DNA of 64,000 nt from Staphylococcus felis (GCF_003012915.1 NZ_CP027770.1:1426001-1490000); one strand, 5' to 3'. Shown: positions 29,316 through 40,418, counted from the stretch's first letter. The notes: generated by a model from the letters alone, not told the origin. Numbers and translations are program-made.

Positions 29316-30468
29316 ATAAAGGAACCTTTCCATAAATGTTTTCGCAATGAGACGCATTATGTAGCAAATCTAAAAGATCGAGACATAATCGTTGTGTCGA
29401 ATATGTGATTCTTTCTTGTGATAGGTTATCTATCATAGATTGTATGCGTGCAGGATGTTGTGTCAGTTGGGTTACAATATCGATCGCTTCAGATGGTGTG
29501 CTTGCAATTTTGCCAAACCCTTTCATCTCAAAATAATGTGCGTTTTCAAGTTCTTGACCAGGTGCGGGGTTTAAAAATATCATTGGAACTTTACGTATAA
29601 ATGCCTCTGAAATTGTAATACCGCCTGGTTTTGTAAGCATTAAATGACTTGATGCCATCCATTCATTCATATGTTGTGTATAACCTAGAATGAGAACGTT
29701 ATGTTGATGTTTAAATGTAGCTGATAGTTGGCGTTTAAGTGTTTTGTTACGGCCGCAAATCATCACAACTTGTGCGTTTGGGCTTTCGTCAACTATGCGC
29801 TGTATCATGGTGTCAAATCCTTTTGATACACCAAATGCCCCTGCAGACATTAAAATAGTTTGTGCCTCTGGATTCAAACCTTGAGAACGAAGCCACGATT
29901 CACGGTCAATATCCATTTCGAACTTTTCTGATATCGGAATGCCCGTTACTTTAAGTTTTTCCTCAGGGATACCGATTGATTTGAATGATTCTTTTAAATC
30001 TTCAGTTGCAAGATAATAGCGCTCGGAAAAAGGTGTAATCCAGTTTTTATGCATACGATAATCAGTCATGACTGTAGCAATAGGAATATTCATATTAAAC
30101 TGCTCAGTTAAAACCGACATTACCGGTGTAGGAAATGTCAACAAAATAAGGTCAGGCTTTTCTTTAAGTAATAAGTTAACTAATTTATTTAGACCATAAT
30201 ACTTATAAAAGCATTTATCTAATTGATCGGGGCGACTATAATAAAATGATTTATACATACCACGAAAATATTTAAAGCTATTAATATACCATTTTTTACA
30301 TATTGTCGTTAAAATAGGATGTGCTTCAAGAAATAAGTCATGTTGGATGACTGTTAGGTTATTCAAGTTCATGTTATTGAGTTGTTCGATTATACTGTTT
30401 GTAACTTGAATATGGCCATTACCAAATGAGCCGGTAATAATCAAGATTTTCTTCTTTTGAGACACCAT
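29293..30468 (-). CDS. ugtP: Processive diacylglycerol beta-glucosyltransferase UgtP/YpfP
   Basis: Transfers two glucose units from UDP-glucose to diacylglycerol, making the glycolipid anchor of lipoteichoic acid. The 391-residue GT28-type enzyme starts [19 protein letters not shown] and has the N-terminal MGDG-synthase domain with [18 protein letters not shown]. The C-terminal UDP-sugar domain has [28 protein letters not shown] and [14 protein letters not shown] 30468 gives the S. aureus length and removes ten extra N-terminal codons. It is divergent from murE and coupled to ltaA. Confidence 0.95.
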   Translation of the reverse strand: MVSQKKKILIITGSFGNGHIQVTNSIIEQLNNMNLNNLTVIQHDLFLEAHPILTTICKKWYINSFKYFRGMYKSFYYSRPDQLDKCFYKYYGLNKLVNLLLKEKPDLILLTFPTPVMSVLTEQFNMNIPIATVMTDYRMHKNWITPFSERYYLATEDLKESFKSIGIPEEKLKVTGIPISEKFEMDIDRESWLRSQGLNPEAQTILMSAGAFGVSKGFDTMIQRIVDESPNAQVVMICGRNKTLKRQLSATFKHQHNVLILGYTQHMNEWMASSHLMLTKPGGITISEAFIRKVPMIFLNPAPGQELENAHYFEMKGFGKIASTPSEAIDIVTQLTQHPARIQSMIDNLSQERITYSTQRLCLDLLDLLHNASHCENIYGKVPLYAKLLVK

Positions 30469-31016
30469 GTAGGCCACCCTCCATATCAATTTGAACATTG
30501 TCTATTCAGCATTAGTGTAACGTAATTCGATCCATTTGTAAGCGATTTTCCTAATATCTTACATAAAAGAAAATATTATGAAGATTCGGTAATGTTTGTA
30601 AAGATGTCAACTCAATTGTCTAACAGCCTGTCAACAGCTATGTGAAAGAATGGTGATATACATTCAATGCATTTCGAGAAGACTATTATTAATTTTACAA
30701 TCATTAATCATTATAACATCTTAATATAATATAGGTTTGGATACAACAAATAAGTTAAAGAATCTTTATATTAATTTAAAGAACTGGTTATAATGTAGCA
30801 TAACAAGGATGAGTGAGTATCATTTTAAGTGAAAGCATTGTTATGTTTTAGTCGAATCATGAGGGAGACGTCATATATTTACCCTTAATAATAGAAAGAC
30901 AACCAATAAGTGGTTTAAACTATAGGTATTATTTATAGTAAAAAAGTTTGTCGACTTATATCATTTAAATGTAAAAAGTGTATAATACATGAGTGGATAA
31001 TAAAGGAGAGATATGT
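30469..31016. other. ugtP-murE divergent intergenic region
   Basis: No gene is supported in these 548 bp. TATAAT at 30981-30986, 31 bp before the murE start, is a likely murE -10 element; another TATAAT occurs near 30790. The remainder is AT-rich with short direct repeats and no strong hairpin that I could see. Confidence 0.5.
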
Positions 31017-32501
31017 GTGAACGCTCAAGAACTATTCGAACATATTTTAATTAAAGAAGTTAGCGGAAATTTAAATATAGAAATTGATGATATTACAACT
31101 GATTCACGTACTGCTAGAAATGGGAGTATTTTTGTTGCTTCTGTAGGCTATACTGTTGATAGTCATCGCTTTGCGCAAAGTGTTGTAGCACAAGGCTGTC
31201 AATTGATTGTAGTCAATCGTAAACTCGAAATTGAAGGCGATGTAACTCAAGTCATTGTACCCGATACGTTAAGAGTAGCGAGTCATATTGCACATAAGTT
31301 ATATCATTATCCGAGTCAACAGTTAACGACAATAGGTGTGACTGGCACTAATGGTAAAACATCTATCGCAACAATGATTCACCATATTTTTCGTCACCTC
31401 GGAAAAGGGAGTGCCTATCTTGGGACGAATGGGTTTCAATTAAATGAAGATATTACGAAAGGTGCGAATACAACTCCAGAAACAGTATCCTTAATTAAAA
31501 AGTTACATCAAGCTGTTCAAGCTAATGCAGAAGCAATGACATTAGAAGTCTCTTCTCATGGATTGAGTTTAGGGCGATTGAATGGTGTTGAATTTGATGT
31601 AGCTATATTTTCAAATCTAACCCAAGATCATTTGGATTTTCACGGCACTATGGAAGCATATGGCCATGCTAAATCTTTATTATTTAGCCAGCTTGGTCAA
31701 GATTTGACACAAGATAAATACGCTATTGTGAACAATGATGATGCATTTTCTAAATATTTATGTACGGTGACACCATACGAAACGTTAACGTACGCTATTG
31801 AAAAAGAGGCACAGTTTACAGCGCAGAATATTCGCGAATCACTTCAAGGTGTTGAATTTGATTTTGTGACACCATTTGGAACATTTCCAGTAAAGTCTCC
31901 TTACGTGGGACGTTTTAACATATCGAATATTATGGCGGCTATTTTAGGTGTTTGGGTAAAAGGGACAGATATGCAACAAATTATAGATGTTATTTCAGAG
32001 TTAGAACCTGTGGAAGGGCGTTTAGAGGTACTGGATCCATCATTACCGATAGATTTGATTATTGATTATGCGCATACAGCTGACGGTATGACTAAATTGA
32101 TTGATGCAGTAGCACCATTTGTAAAGCAAAAGCTCATCTTCTTAGTAGGAATGGCCGGAGAGCGCGACTTAACGAAAACGCCTGAGATGGGGCGAGTGGC
32201 TTCACGAGCAGATTATGTCATTTTTACACCTGATAATCCTGCAAATGATGATCCGAAAATGCTAACAGCCGAACTTGCTAAAGGGGCGACACATTCAAAC
32301 TATGTTGAATTTACAGATCGTGCTGAAGGTATTCGCCATGCGATAGAAGTTGCTGAACCTGGAGATACAGTAGTGCTTGCTTCCAAAGGGCGCGAACCAT
32401 ACCAAATTATGCCGGGACATGTCAAAGTTCCCCATCGAGATGACTTGATTGGATTGGAAGCAGCGTATCAGAAATTTGGAGGTGGTCATCATGAAAATTA
32501 G
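31017..32501 (+). CDS. murE: UDP-MurNAc-L-Ala-D-Glu:L-lysine ligase MurE
   Basis: Adds L-lysine to UDP-MurNAc-dipeptide with ATP during peptidoglycan synthesis. The 494-residue product equals the S. aureus length. Domain 1 includes [25 protein letters not shown], the ATP loop is [10 protein letters not shown] near residue 110, and the central domain shows [19 protein letters not shown] and [13 protein letters not shown]. The amino-acid pocket region is [13 protein letters not shown], corresponding to the lysine-type DNPA motif. The start is GTG 31017, about eight bases after AAAGGAGAG; the longer frame from GTG 30993 contains that ribosome site. Confidence 0.95.
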   Translation: MNAQELFEHILIKEVSGNLNIEIDDITTDSRTARNGSIFVASVGYTVDSHRFAQSVVAQGCQLIVVNRKLEIEGDVTQVIVPDTLRVASHIAHKLYHYPSQQLTTIGVTGTNGKTSIATMIHHIFRHLGKGSAYLGTNGFQLNEDITKGANTTPETVSLIKKLHQAVQANAEAMTLEVSSHGLSLGRLNGVEFDVAIFSNLTQDHLDFHGTMEAYGHAKSLLFSQLGQDLTQDKYAIVNNDDAFSKYLCTVTPYETLTYAIEKEAQFTAQNIRESLQGVEFDFVTPFGTFPVKSPYVGRFNISNIMAAILGVWVKGTDMQQIIDVISELEPVEGRLEVLDPSLPIDLIIDYAHTADGMTKLIDAVAPFVKQKLIFLVGMAGERDLTKTPEMGRVASRADYVIFTPDNPANDDPKMLTAELAKGATHSNYVEFTDRAEGIRHAIEVAEPGDTVVLASKGREPYQIMPGHVKVPHRDDLIGLEAAYQKFGGGHHEN

Positions 32502-32730
32502 AGAGAGTCATAGTGAGCACTATTCAGCCAAAGTATTTATATACCAAAATAAAAAAGAGGATTACTTTGTAGTCTCGATTCCAGACTTATTTTGGTCAAT
32601 TCAAATTGATTATGATATTTACGGAGAGGCTTTAACCGAACATGTTATGGTGCATTTATTTAATATACTACCTGAAGACGAAGCCCATACATTAGCACTG
32701 AGAATTACAAATTGGATTCAAGAAGTATAA
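32491..32730 (+). CDS. YueH-like small protein
   Basis: A 79-residue soluble protein resembling Bacillus Yue[38 protein letters not shown] followed by a helical C-terminus with [15 protein letters not shown]. The start is ATG 32491 behind GGAGGTGG, overlapping the murE stop by 11 bases, so translation is coupled. It is 19 bp before prfC. Function is unknown, and nothing in the sequence shows catalytic residues. Confidence 0.8.
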   Translation: MKIRESHSEHYSAKVFIYQNKKEDYFVVSIPDLFWSIQIDYDIYGEALTEHVMVHLFNILPEDEAHTLALRITNWIQEV

Positions 32731-32749
32731 ATTTTAAAGGAGTTTGTAT

Positions 32750-34312
32750 ATGAGTATTAAAAAAGAAGTCGAATCTCGAAAAACTTTTGCGATTATTTCC
32801 CATCCAGATGCAGGAAAAACGACATTGACTGAAAAGTTACTGTACTTTAGTGGTGCAATTAGAGAAGCGGGTACAGTTAAAGGTAAAAAAACAGGTAAAT
32901 TTGCGACAAGTGACTGGATGAAAGTCGAACAAGAACGTGGTATTTCTGTGACAAGTTCAGTCATGCAATTTGACTATGATCATTATAAAATTAATATTTT
33001 AGATACACCAGGACATGAGGATTTCTCTGAAGATACATATCGTACGTTAATGGCTGTTGATAGTGCGGTCATGGTGATTGACTGTGCTAAAGGGATTGAG
33101 CCTCAAACGCTCAAGTTATTTAAAGTTTGTAAAATGAGAGGCATTCCTATTTTTACATTCATTAACAAATTAGACCGTGTTGGTAAAGAACCGTTTGAAT
33201 TACTTGACGAGATAGAATCTACACTTGGAATTGAAACGTATCCTATGAATTGGCCTGTCGGTATGGGACAAAACTTCTTTGGAATTATTGATCGTAAGTC
33301 ACGTACAATCGAGCCATTTCGTGATGAAGAAAATATATTACACATTAATGAAGACTTTGAGCTAGAGGAATCACACCCTATTTCAAATGATAGTGCGTTT
33401 GAGCAAGCAATTGAAGAATTGATGCTTGTTGAAGAAGCAGGAGAAAGTTTTGATAAGGACGCATTGATGCGTGGCGATTTGACACCTGTCTTTTTCGGAT
33501 CTGCGCTGGCAAACTTTGGTGTACAAAACTTCTTGAATGCATATGTTGACTTTGCGCCAATGCCACACTCTCGTCAAACTGAGGAAGAAATCGAAGTGAG
33601 TCCATTTGATGAATCATTTTCAGGATTCATCTTTAAAATACAAGCAAATATGGACCCAAGACACCGCGATCGCATCGCGTTTATGCGTGTCGTAAGTGGT
33701 GCATTTGAACGCGGTATGAATGTTAAATTGCAACGGACAGGTAAAAGTCAAAAAATCACAAGGTCGACAAGCTTTATGGCTGATGATAAAGAAACGGTGA
33801 ACCATGCGGTCAGTGGAGATATCATTGGCTTATATGATACAGGCAATTATCAAATTGGAGACACGTTAGTCGGTGGGACACAAAAATTTAACTTCAAAGC
33901 ATTACCACAATTCACACCTGAAATTTTTATGAAAGTATCTCCTAAAAATGTGATGAAACAAAAACATTTTCATAAGGGGATTGAACAATTAGTTCAAGAA
34001 GGAGCGATTCAATTTTATAAGTCTCCACATACCAATCAAATTATTTTAGGTGCTGTCGGCCAATTGCAATTTGAAGTGTTCGAACATCGAATGAAAAATG
34101 AATATAACGTGGATGTTATTATGGAGCCAATCGGTAAAAAAATTGCACGTTGGATTGAAAATGAGGAAGATATTCAAGAGAAAATGAATACGAGTCGTTC
34201 GATACTCGTTCATGATCGTTACGACAATAAAGTCTTCTTATTTGAAAATGACTTTGCGACGCGTTGGTTTGAAGAGAAGTTTCCAGATATTCATTTATAC
34301 AGTTTATTGTAA
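32750..34312 (+). CDS. prfC: Peptide chain release factor 3
   Basis: RF3 is a translational GTPase that recycles RF1/RF2 after termination. The 520-residue protein shows G1 [15 protein letters not shown]3 DTPGHEDF, G4 NKLDR and the family segment [17 protein letters not shown] near the start. Domain 2 and the RF3 C-terminal domain ([17 protein letters not shown]) follow. The start is ATG 32750 behind AAAGGAG. It ends the murE-yueH-like-prfC run; a riboswitch-controlled gene follows. Confidence 0.96.
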   Translation: MSIKKEVESRKTFAIISHPDAGKTTLTEKLLYFSGAIREAGTVKGKKTGKFATSDWMKVEQERGISVTSSVMQFDYDHYKINILDTPGHEDFSEDTYRTLMAVDSAVMVIDCAKGIEPQTLKLFKVCKMRGIPIFTFINKLDRVGKEPFELLDEIESTLGIETYPMNWPVGMGQNFFGIIDRKSRTIEPFRDEENILHINEDFELEESHPISNDSAFEQAIEELMLVEEAGESFDKDALMRGDLTPVFFGSALANFGVQNFLNAYVDFAPMPHSRQTEEEIEVSPFDESFSGFIFKIQANMDPRHRDRIAFMRVVSGAFERGMNVKLQRTGKSQKITRSTSFMADDKETVNHAVSGDIIGLYDTGNYQIGDTLVGGTQKFNFKALPQFTPEIFMKVSPKNVMKQKHFHKGIEQLVQEGAIQFYKSPHTNQIILGAVGQLQFEVFEHRMKNEYNVDVIMEPIGKKIARWIENEEDIQEKMNTSRSILVHDRYDNKVFLFENDFATRWFEEKFPDIHLYSLL

Positions 34313-34397
34313 ATCAATCAAATTAAGCGAAAGTACTGTTATTTTTTGACAGAGATGGGTATAATGGCTATATCATAATTAAATACCTATGACATTT

Positions 34398-34543
34398 TGT
34401 CAGAGGGGAGTAACTTGGTTAGCGTTTAATACGTTAATAGCGCTTTGTCGTCATTACGAAGAAGGATAGATTCTTCCGGTGAAGCGGGCATCAATCATGC
34501 TAAGTGAGACCTTTGCTAGTTTATTTAGCATAGGTCTCTTTAA
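34398..34543 (+). ncRNA. yybP-ykoY manganese riboswitch with terminator
   Basis: The leader of the terC-like gene contains the family hallmark AGGGGAGTAAC at its 5' end, a GAAGAAGG...CTTCCGGTGAAGC hairpin region and GAGACCTTTGC at the 3' end of the closing helix. GAGACC is also the left arm of a terminator with GGTCTC (34506-34538) followed by TTT. Closing the aptamer helix would use the same bases as the terminator, so Mn2+ binding should favour read-through, as described for this class. The identification is from conserved motifs by eye. Confidence 0.75.
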
Positions 34544-34608
34544 TTGTGTCCATATTATGATGTGACAATATATCTATGTCGTCATCAAAACAAGGAGTTG
34601 TTTCATTC

Positions 34609-35415
34609 ATGGATCCAAGTTTAATCTTATCCTATGGTTGGGTTGTTTTAGTGCTAGTATTCTTAGAAGGTTTACTCGCAGCTGACAATGCAATCGTTAT
34701 GGCTGTAATGGTCAAACATTTACCGCCTAAACAACGTAAGAAAGCGTTGTTTTATGGCTTGCTAGGTGCTTTTGTTTTTCGTTTTCTAGCGTTATTTTTA
34801 ATTAGTATTTTAGCGAACTTCTGGTGGATTCAAGCTTTAGGTGCGCTCTATTTGCTATACATGTCTGCTAAAAACTTATATAGCTTTTTTAAACATAAGG
34901 ATGAAGCACATGAGTACCCTGATAACGATGACCATCACTTTGATGAGTCTGGTGTTGAAAAAGAAGTCAGTGCAAAAGAATTTTGGGGTACTGTCGCAAA
35001 AGTTGAATTTGCTGATATAGCTTTTGCCATTGATTCGATGTTAGCAGCTTTAGCGATTGCGGTAACTTTACCGGCAGTTGGCGTCCATTTTGGTGGTATG
35101 GATTTAGGTCAATTTTTAGTCATGTTAACAGGTGGCTTAATCGGTGTTATTCTCATGCGTTTTGCTGCAACGTTCTTTGTAGAGCTATTGAATAAATATC
35201 CAGGTCTAGAAGTTGCGGCATTTGCTATTGTGGGATGGGTAGGTATTAAGTTAATAGTCTTAGTACTCGCTCATGACGATATCGGACTGATTCCACATGA
35301 ATTCCCTCATTCAGCAACATGGCAAATTATCTTCTGGGTCGTTATGATTGGCTTAGTTGTAGCAGGATGGTTTACATCTGTAGTGCGTAACAAAAAAGAT
35401 CAATCTAAACTATAA
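34609..35415 (+). CDS. TerC-family membrane protein (putative Mn2+ exporter)
   Basis: A 268-residue integral membrane protein of the TerC family. The two acidic family motifs are present: FLEGLLAADNAIVMAVMVKHLP near the N-terminus and VEFADIAFAIDSMLAALAIAV near residue 140, with about seven helices and a His/Asp-rich loop (HEYPDNDDHHFDE) near residue 105. TerC proteins behind yybP-ykoY riboswitches export manganese or metallate secreted enzymes, which fits here. The start is ATG 34609 behind AAGGAG; the frame from 34576 includes this ribosome site. Confidence 0.9.
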   Translation: MDPSLILSYGWVVLVLVFLEGLLAADNAIVMAVMVKHLPPKQRKKALFYGLLGAFVFRFLALFLISILANFWWIQALGALYLLYMSAKNLYSFFKHKDEAHEYPDNDDHHFDESGVEKEVSAKEFWGTVAKVEFADIAFAIDSMLAALAIAVTLPAVGVHFGGMDLGQFLVMLTGGLIGVILMRFAATFFVELLNKYPGLEVAAFAIVGWVGIKLIVLVLAHDDIGLIPHEFPHSATWQIIFWVVMIGLVVAGWFTSVVRNKKDQSKL

Positions 35416-35459
35416 GTATAAGTAGACTGAAATTTTTCAGTAATAAATCGTACGACATA

Positions 35460-35518
35460 GGAATGGTACAACACAATCTAGACGAGAATTTAGATGTATG
35501 TACCATTCCTTCTTTTTT
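35460..35518. terminator. Terminator after terC-like gene
   Basis: GGAATGGTACA pairs with TGTACCATTCC and is followed by a T-rich run (TTCTTTTTT). Confidence 0.85.
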
Positions 35519-35608
35519 AAATTTTTTAAAATGTCATAATAAATATTACAGAAATTTAGTGAATGATATGTCATAATAGTAAGAAAGATAGTATAGGAGG
35601 GGCATGCC

Positions 35609-37243
35609 ATGAAGAATGATGAAAAGCATGTGATTCCACGACGTAAATATAAAAGACAGCGCCGTGAATTTTTCCATAATGAGGAGCGCGAGCAGCGAAT
35701 CAAAGAACAAGAACAAGCAAACGCATTAAAAGCACAAAAAGAAAAAGAGCAGATGAAAAATAATGAAGAACGTGTGAAAGATAATTTGAGGAAAGCACGT
35801 GTTGAAAAAATCACACACGAAGATTACGATAAATCACATTCTTCTCAAAAAATAGAATCCAATGATTTAAAAGCTCAAGCAAAATCATCGACTGAGCAAG
35901 CTCTTAATACAGAAGAGGCTCAAAAACAACAAAATCTCTATAAGCAACAAGCTAAAAATATTCAAAAAGCGCATAGTCCACATCATCAAGATACGAATGC
36001 CTCATCAGAAAAATATACAGATGGAGCGAGTCGTGAAGAGAATCAAGCAGAATCATCGAATTCAATTCATCACTATTCGACTCGAAAAGATTGGACTGAG
36101 AAAGTGACAGCGTTTATTTCTAAAGAATGGGCTAAAATACTTGTCGTTTTGGCTGTGATTTTAATCATTATATTACTTTTTGCTATTTTTAATAATGTCA
36201 ATAAAAGTGGCCATGATACAGACGAATCCGTACAAGCTCAAAATAAAACAGTGACAAGTACGATGAAAAATGCAAAGGCAGCTACACACTCGGTCGTTTC
36301 AATCGAAAACAATCATATTCAAACACCTCCTGATACAGTTGGAGATGTTGAGGCGCAATCCCAAATAGAAAATGAAAGTGGGTCAGGTGTCGTCTACAAA
36401 AAAGTAGACGACATTCTTTATGTATTAACGAATGCACATGTTGTTGGAGATAGAGAAGAGCATGAATTAACATATGGTCAAAATCGGACTGTTAAAGGGA
36501 AAGTCATCGGAAAAGATAAATGGAGTGACTTAGCTGTCATAAAGGTTGAAGCCCCTAAAAATCACTTCTTAAAACCACTCCCAATTGGGGATTCGAAACA
36601 ACTTATCTTAGGAGAGCCTATTATCGTTGTTGGAAACCCGTTGAGTATTGATTTTCAAAATACAGTAGGTGAAGGAATTGTTTCTGGATTAAATCGTAAC
36701 GTTCCTGTTGATATTGATAAAGATAATCAGTATGATATGTTAATGCATGCATTTCAAGTAGATGCCCCAATTAACCCGGGAGATTCGGGTGGAGCGATTA
36801 TAGATCAAAATGGAAATTTAATCGGCATTGCATCGCTGAAAATTAGTATGCCAAATGTAGAGAATATGGCGTTTGGAATTCCAATTAATGATGCAATCAA
36901 AGTAGCGGATACATTAGAAGAAAAAGGGAAAATTGACTATCCTAATACATCAATTAAACTTGAAAATGTTGAAGAGTTAACTAGCGCTACACGTCAAAAA
37001 TTTAATACTAGCAATGACATACAACAAGGTGTGATGGTGAAAGAAATCAGCAAAGACAGCCCGACACAGCACAGTGGATTAAAAGTTGGGGATGTTATTA
37101 TAGCCGTAGATGGCAAATCGGTTCAAAACACATTAGAATATAGACAGAAAATATTTCAACATACTGATGAAAAGAAAGCATTTAAATTAAAAGTATCAAG
37201 AGAAGGTGAGGTTAAAGAAATCTCATTCAAATTGAAATCATGA
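35609..37243 (+). CDS. HtrA-like membrane serine protease
   Basis: A DegP/HtrA-type protease anchored in the membrane, used for quality control of exported proteins. The 544-residue protein has a long charged cytosolic N-terminus (residues 1-175, Lys/Glu/Gln-rich, likely coiled coil). One transmembrane segment follows (about 178-200, ILVVLAVILIIILLFAIF). The trypsin-like domain shows His in VLTNAHVVGD, Asp in DLAVIKVEAP and Ser in PINPGDSGGAIID. The PDZ domain covers about 445-540 (VGDVIIAVDGKSVQ). Start ATG follows AGGAGG. It sits just before ktrD, as in S. aureus. Confidence 0.92.
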   Translation: MKNDEKHVIPRRKYKRQRREFFHNEEREQRIKEQEQANALKAQKEKEQMKNNEERVKDNLRKARVEKITHEDYDKSHSSQKIESNDLKAQAKSSTEQALNTEEAQKQQNLYKQQAKNIQKAHSPHHQDTNASSEKYTDGASREENQAESSNSIHHYSTRKDWTEKVTAFISKEWAKILVVLAVILIIILLFAIFNNVNKSGHDTDESVQAQNKTVTSTMKNAKAATHSVVSIENNHIQTPPDTVGDVEAQSQIENESGSGVVYKKVDDILYVLTNAHVVGDREEHELTYGQNRTVKGKVIGKDKWSDLAVIKVEAPKNHFLKPLPIGDSKQLILGEPIIVVGNPLSIDFQNTVGEGIVSGLNRNVPVDIDKDNQYDMLMHAFQVDAPINPGDSGGAIIDQNGNLIGIASLKISMPNVENMAFGIPINDAIKVADTLEEKGKIDYPNTSIKLENVEELTSATRQKFNTSNDIQQGVMVKEISKDSPTQHSGLKVGDVIIAVDGKSVQNTLEYRQKIFQHTDEKKAFKLKVSREGEVKEISFKLKS

Positions 37244-37256
37244 TAGGGTGAGGAAA

Positions 37257-38615
37257 TTGTCGATTGTTAAGCAATTATTAAAGAAGTCAAGCCCACAACA
37301 AGGTATAGTGATGTACTATATTGTAGCGATTATCGGTGCATTTTTATTATTAAATTTACCAGGGATACATAAGTCGGGTGTTTCAGTAAAGCCTATTGAT
37401 ACATTGTTTGTAGCAGTCTCTGGCGTCAGCGTAACAGGGTTAACACCTGTAAATATTTCTGAAACGTATAACGCATTCGGATATATTATTATTCTCATCA
37501 TATTGAATATTGGTGGTATCGGTGTGATGGCGATAGGGACGTTACTTTGGGTTGTCTTAGGTAAGCGAATTGGCATTAGAGAAAGACAATTGATTATGCT
37601 AGATAATAATAGAGATTCGATGAGTGGAACGGTCAAGTTAATTTTGGATATTGTGCGTACGATTTTAGCGATTGAAGTTGTGGGTGCACTGTTTCTAACT
37701 TTTTATTTTTATCAAGACTTACACGATATGAAAGATGCTATTTTGCAAGGTGTTTTCGTATCCATTTCAGCCACTACAAATGGAGGTCTTGATATTACTG
37801 GAGAATCACTCATTCCATATGCAAATGATTACTTTGTTCAAACGATTGTCATGTTTTTAATTGTGCTGGGGTCGATTGGATTTCCAGTGCTATTAGAAAT
37901 TAAAGCTTATATCAAAAATCGAATTCCTAACTTTAGATTTACATTATTCACTAAAGTAACAACCGTCACGTATCTTGCTATTTTAATTATTGGAACAGTA
38001 GGGATTTTATTTATCGAAGGACAAGGTGTTTTTGCCAATCAATCGTGGCATAAGACATTATTCTACGGCATGTTTCAATCTGTGACGACTAGAAGTGCTG
38101 GATTACAAACGTTTGATGTGTCCCAATTTTCAGATGCAACGAATTTATTTATGGGTGCGTTAATGTTTATTGGATCGTCGCCAAGTTCTGTTGGTGGTGG
38201 TATACGTACAACAACTTTTGCAATTCTTGTACTTTTTGTGATCAACTACAAACCGAATGCGGAAAGATCAGCGATTAAAGTTTTTAATCGAGAAATTCAT
38301 TCTCAAGATTTGCAACGTTCTTTTGCTGTATTTACAATCGCCATTTTATTGGTCTTTTTAGGGACTTTCATTATTATGATTAATGAAGGTTCAACTGTAC
38401 CGTTTATTCAAATATACTTTGAAGTGATGTCTGCTTTTGGAACATGTGGATTATCGACAGGTATTACATCCGACTTGACCCCTGTCTCTAAATGTGTACT
38501 GATGGTGCTTATGTTTATAGGACGTGTCGGACTGATATCATTTATTATTATGATAAGTGGTAACCGTGAACCTGCTAAATATCATTATCCAAAAGAGAGT
38601 ATACAAATTGGTTAG
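37257..38615 (+). CDS. ktrD: Ktr potassium channel subunit KtrD/KtrB
   Basis: The membrane subunit of a Ktr K+ uptake system, working with the soluble RCK protein KtrA encoded elsewhere. The protein (452 residues from TTG 37257) contains four pore loops with selectivity-filter glycines seen as SVTGLTPV, TTNGGLDIT, RSAGLQTF and TCGLSTGI, each between two membrane helices, as in SKT proteins. TTG 37257 is preferred because MSIVKQL matches the S. aureus start; GTG 37248 is the alternative. Its position next to the HtrA-like gene is that of S. aureus ktrD. Confidence 0.9.
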   Translation: MSIVKQLLKKSSPQQGIVMYYIVAIIGAFLLLNLPGIHKSGVSVKPIDTLFVAVSGVSVTGLTPVNISETYNAFGYIIILIILNIGGIGVMAIGTLLWVVLGKRIGIRERQLIMLDNNRDSMSGTVKLILDIVRTILAIEVVGALFLTFYFYQDLHDMKDAILQGVFVSISATTNGGLDITGESLIPYANDYFVQTIVMFLIVLGSIGFPVLLEIKAYIKNRIPNFRFTLFTKVTTVTYLAILIIGTVGILFIEGQGVFANQSWHKTLFYGMFQSVTTRSAGLQTFDVSQFSDATNLFMGALMFIGSSPSSVGGGIRTTTFAILVLFVINYKPNAERSAIKVFNREIHSQDLQRSFAVFTIAILLVFLGTFIIMINEGSTVPFIQIYFEVMSAFGTCGLSTGITSDLTPVSKCVLMVLMFIGRVGLISFIIMISGNREPAKYHYPKESIQIG

Positions 38616-38630
38616 TAGACCAATTCCACA

Positions 38631-38693
38631 AAATGCAAATGTTTCTTTTAACTTGAGTTCAATTCAGTTAGACAGAGGCATTTGCGTTTATAT
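38631..38693 (+). terminator. Likely terminator after ktrD
   Basis: ATGCAAATG and CATTTGCGT form the base of a large hairpin followed by TTTATATTTT. The loop is long, so this is less certain than other terminators here. Confidence 0.5.
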
Positions 38694-38834
38694 TTTAAAC
38701 GGTTAAGGTGTGAAAGTAACAGCAAAGCAAAAAGAGAATGTTAAAGATTTGAAGTTGCCTTTGATGTGCAGATGTATTTAAATGATATCGCATATGGTAG
38801 AATGGACATATTAAATCGTTGAGGTGAGGGATAT

Positions 38835-40346
38835 ATGGTACAACATGATAATATACATATCCATATATTAGCAACATCTGATATGCATAGTCATGTACTG
38901 AACGAAACGAATGGCCCTAATATTTACCGGGCTGGAACATATATTGAGTACATTCGAAATCAATATCAAAATGTGCTTTTATTAGACAATGGCAGTAGTT
39001 TGGCCGGCAGCATCACCGCGTTTTATTATGCCGTTATAGCACCATACAAACGGCATCCAATGATTAAGCTAATGAATGAAATGGAGTACGATGCAAGTGG
39101 ATTAAGTGCTAATGAGTTTAAATTTGGTCTAAATTTTTTGAATCGTTCTATTGCATTAGCTCGTTTTCCTTGGCTATCTGCTAATATTGAGTATGCTATG
39201 ACGAAAGAGCCTTATTTTTCTACACCGTATATGATTAAAAATATTGAAGGTGTTAGTATTGCAGTTGTAGGATTAACATCTGAAGGGCTAATGCGAAATG
39301 AACATATTGAAATGGAAAGTGATGTTTCAATCGAAAGAGCAACACTTTCAGCGAAGCGGTGGATACGATATATATACGAAAAAGAAGAACCGGATTTTTT
39401 AATTGTGCTATATCACGGTTGTTTGTCAAAGATAAGCCGTGGGGCGGAAATGGAGGACATGAATCAGGCTGAAGAAATTATCAATCAAGTAGGTATAGCA
39501 GACTTGTTAATCACAGGACATCAACACGAAACAACAGTAGAGCATGATGGGCAAACATTATTTGTACAAGCTGGGCAAAATGCTGAAAAGATTGTCCATG
39601 TCGAAGCGATATTCAAAAAGCGTCGAAATAGCTATGAATTACTTGATTTGAAGCCTGAGATTGTGGAACTATCTGATTATGAAGAACATCCAAAATTACT
39701 TGAGATGACACATTATGATAGAAAAGCCATACGTAATTGGAAAAATGAATGTATCACTGATGAATACATTCAGGCGAGCTTTGACACATTACATGAAGTT
39801 TTATCGAAGCCACATCCGTTTACGCAATTGTTACACGCCAATTTAGCACAGGCGACACAGCTGGATATTACGTGTGTGCATATTCCTTTGCCAAATTCAA
39901 AAGGATTAAAGGGACCATTAAAAAATAAAACCATTTATCAAGCATACCCACACCCAGATAAACCCATTGATGTTACTTTAACTGGGAGTCAAATTAAAGC
40001 TTTAATTGAAGCAAGCGTAGCCCATCTCGAAGTCGTGAATAAGGAACTGACTATACAAAATATGGATCCTACCCTTTATTTATTTTGGAATGGGTTTGAT
40101 TATACGATTGATTTATCTAGACCGATATATGAGCGAGTGACACAAATAGGCTTGCGACAAGACTATAGTTATCGTATCGCGATGACAGATTACAGTTACC
40201 GTCATTATCGTTATCTATTACAAGACGTTGCGATACATCAATGCTATCAACAATCAATACCTGAATTAATTTCAAATTATCTATCTAAGCATATACATTG
40301 TCCTGAACTGAAACATACTATGACAGTCAAAGGGTACGAAATATAA
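38835..40346 (+). CDS. Metallophosphoesterase / 5'-nucleotidase family protein (YunD-like)
   Basis: A 503-residue cytosolic protein of the UshA/CpdB type. The N-terminal metallophosphatase domain has HILATSDMHSHV, LLDNGSSLAGS, GLSANEFKFG (in place of GNHEF), VVLYHG-like LIVLYHGC and ITGHQHE. The C-terminal 5'-nucleotidase domain (about 330-460) has TGSQIKALIEAS. No signal peptide is present, so it acts inside the cell, probably on nucleotides or nucleotide diphosphates. In place of the common GNHE the sequence has SANEF, so activity could be altered. Confidence 0.87.
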   Translation: MVQHDNIHIHILATSDMHSHVLNETNGPNIYRAGTYIEYIRNQYQNVLLLDNGSSLAGSITAFYYAVIAPYKRHPMIKLMNEMEYDASGLSANEFKFGLNFLNRSIALARFPWLSANIEYAMTKEPYFSTPYMIKNIEGVSIAVVGLTSEGLMRNEHIEMESDVSIERATLSAKRWIRYIYEKEEPDFLIVLYHGCLSKISRGAEMEDMNQAEEIINQVGIADLLITGHQHETTVEHDGQTLFVQAGQNAEKIVHVEAIFKKRRNSYELLDLKPEIVELSDYEEHPKLLEMTHYDRKAIRNWKNECITDEYIQASFDTLHEVLSKPHPFTQLLHANLAQATQLDITCVHIPLPNSKGLKGPLKNKTIYQAYPHPDKPIDVTLTGSQIKALIEASVAHLEVVNKELTIQNMDPTLYLFWNGFDYTIDLSRPIYERVTQIGLRQDYSYRIAMTDYSYRHYRYLLQDVAIHQCYQQSIPELISNYLSKHIHCPELKHTMTVKGYEI

Positions 40347-40350
40347 AAAT

Positions 40351-40400
40351 AAAGGTAACACGAAAATTCACAGAATCGTGAATTGACTGTTACCTTTATG
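40351..40400. terminator. Bidirectional terminator between convergent genes
   Basis: AAAGGTAACA pairs with TGTTACCTTT, with a second inner stem AATTCAC/GTGAATT. It serves the phosphoesterase gene and the convergent CPBP gene. Confidence 0.85.
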
Positions 40401-40418
40401 TGTGAGAAAACGCATCGT

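Noticed and set aside
33378-33617. Minus-strand frames inside prfC
   Set aside because: Shadows of a highly conserved gene, without start signals.
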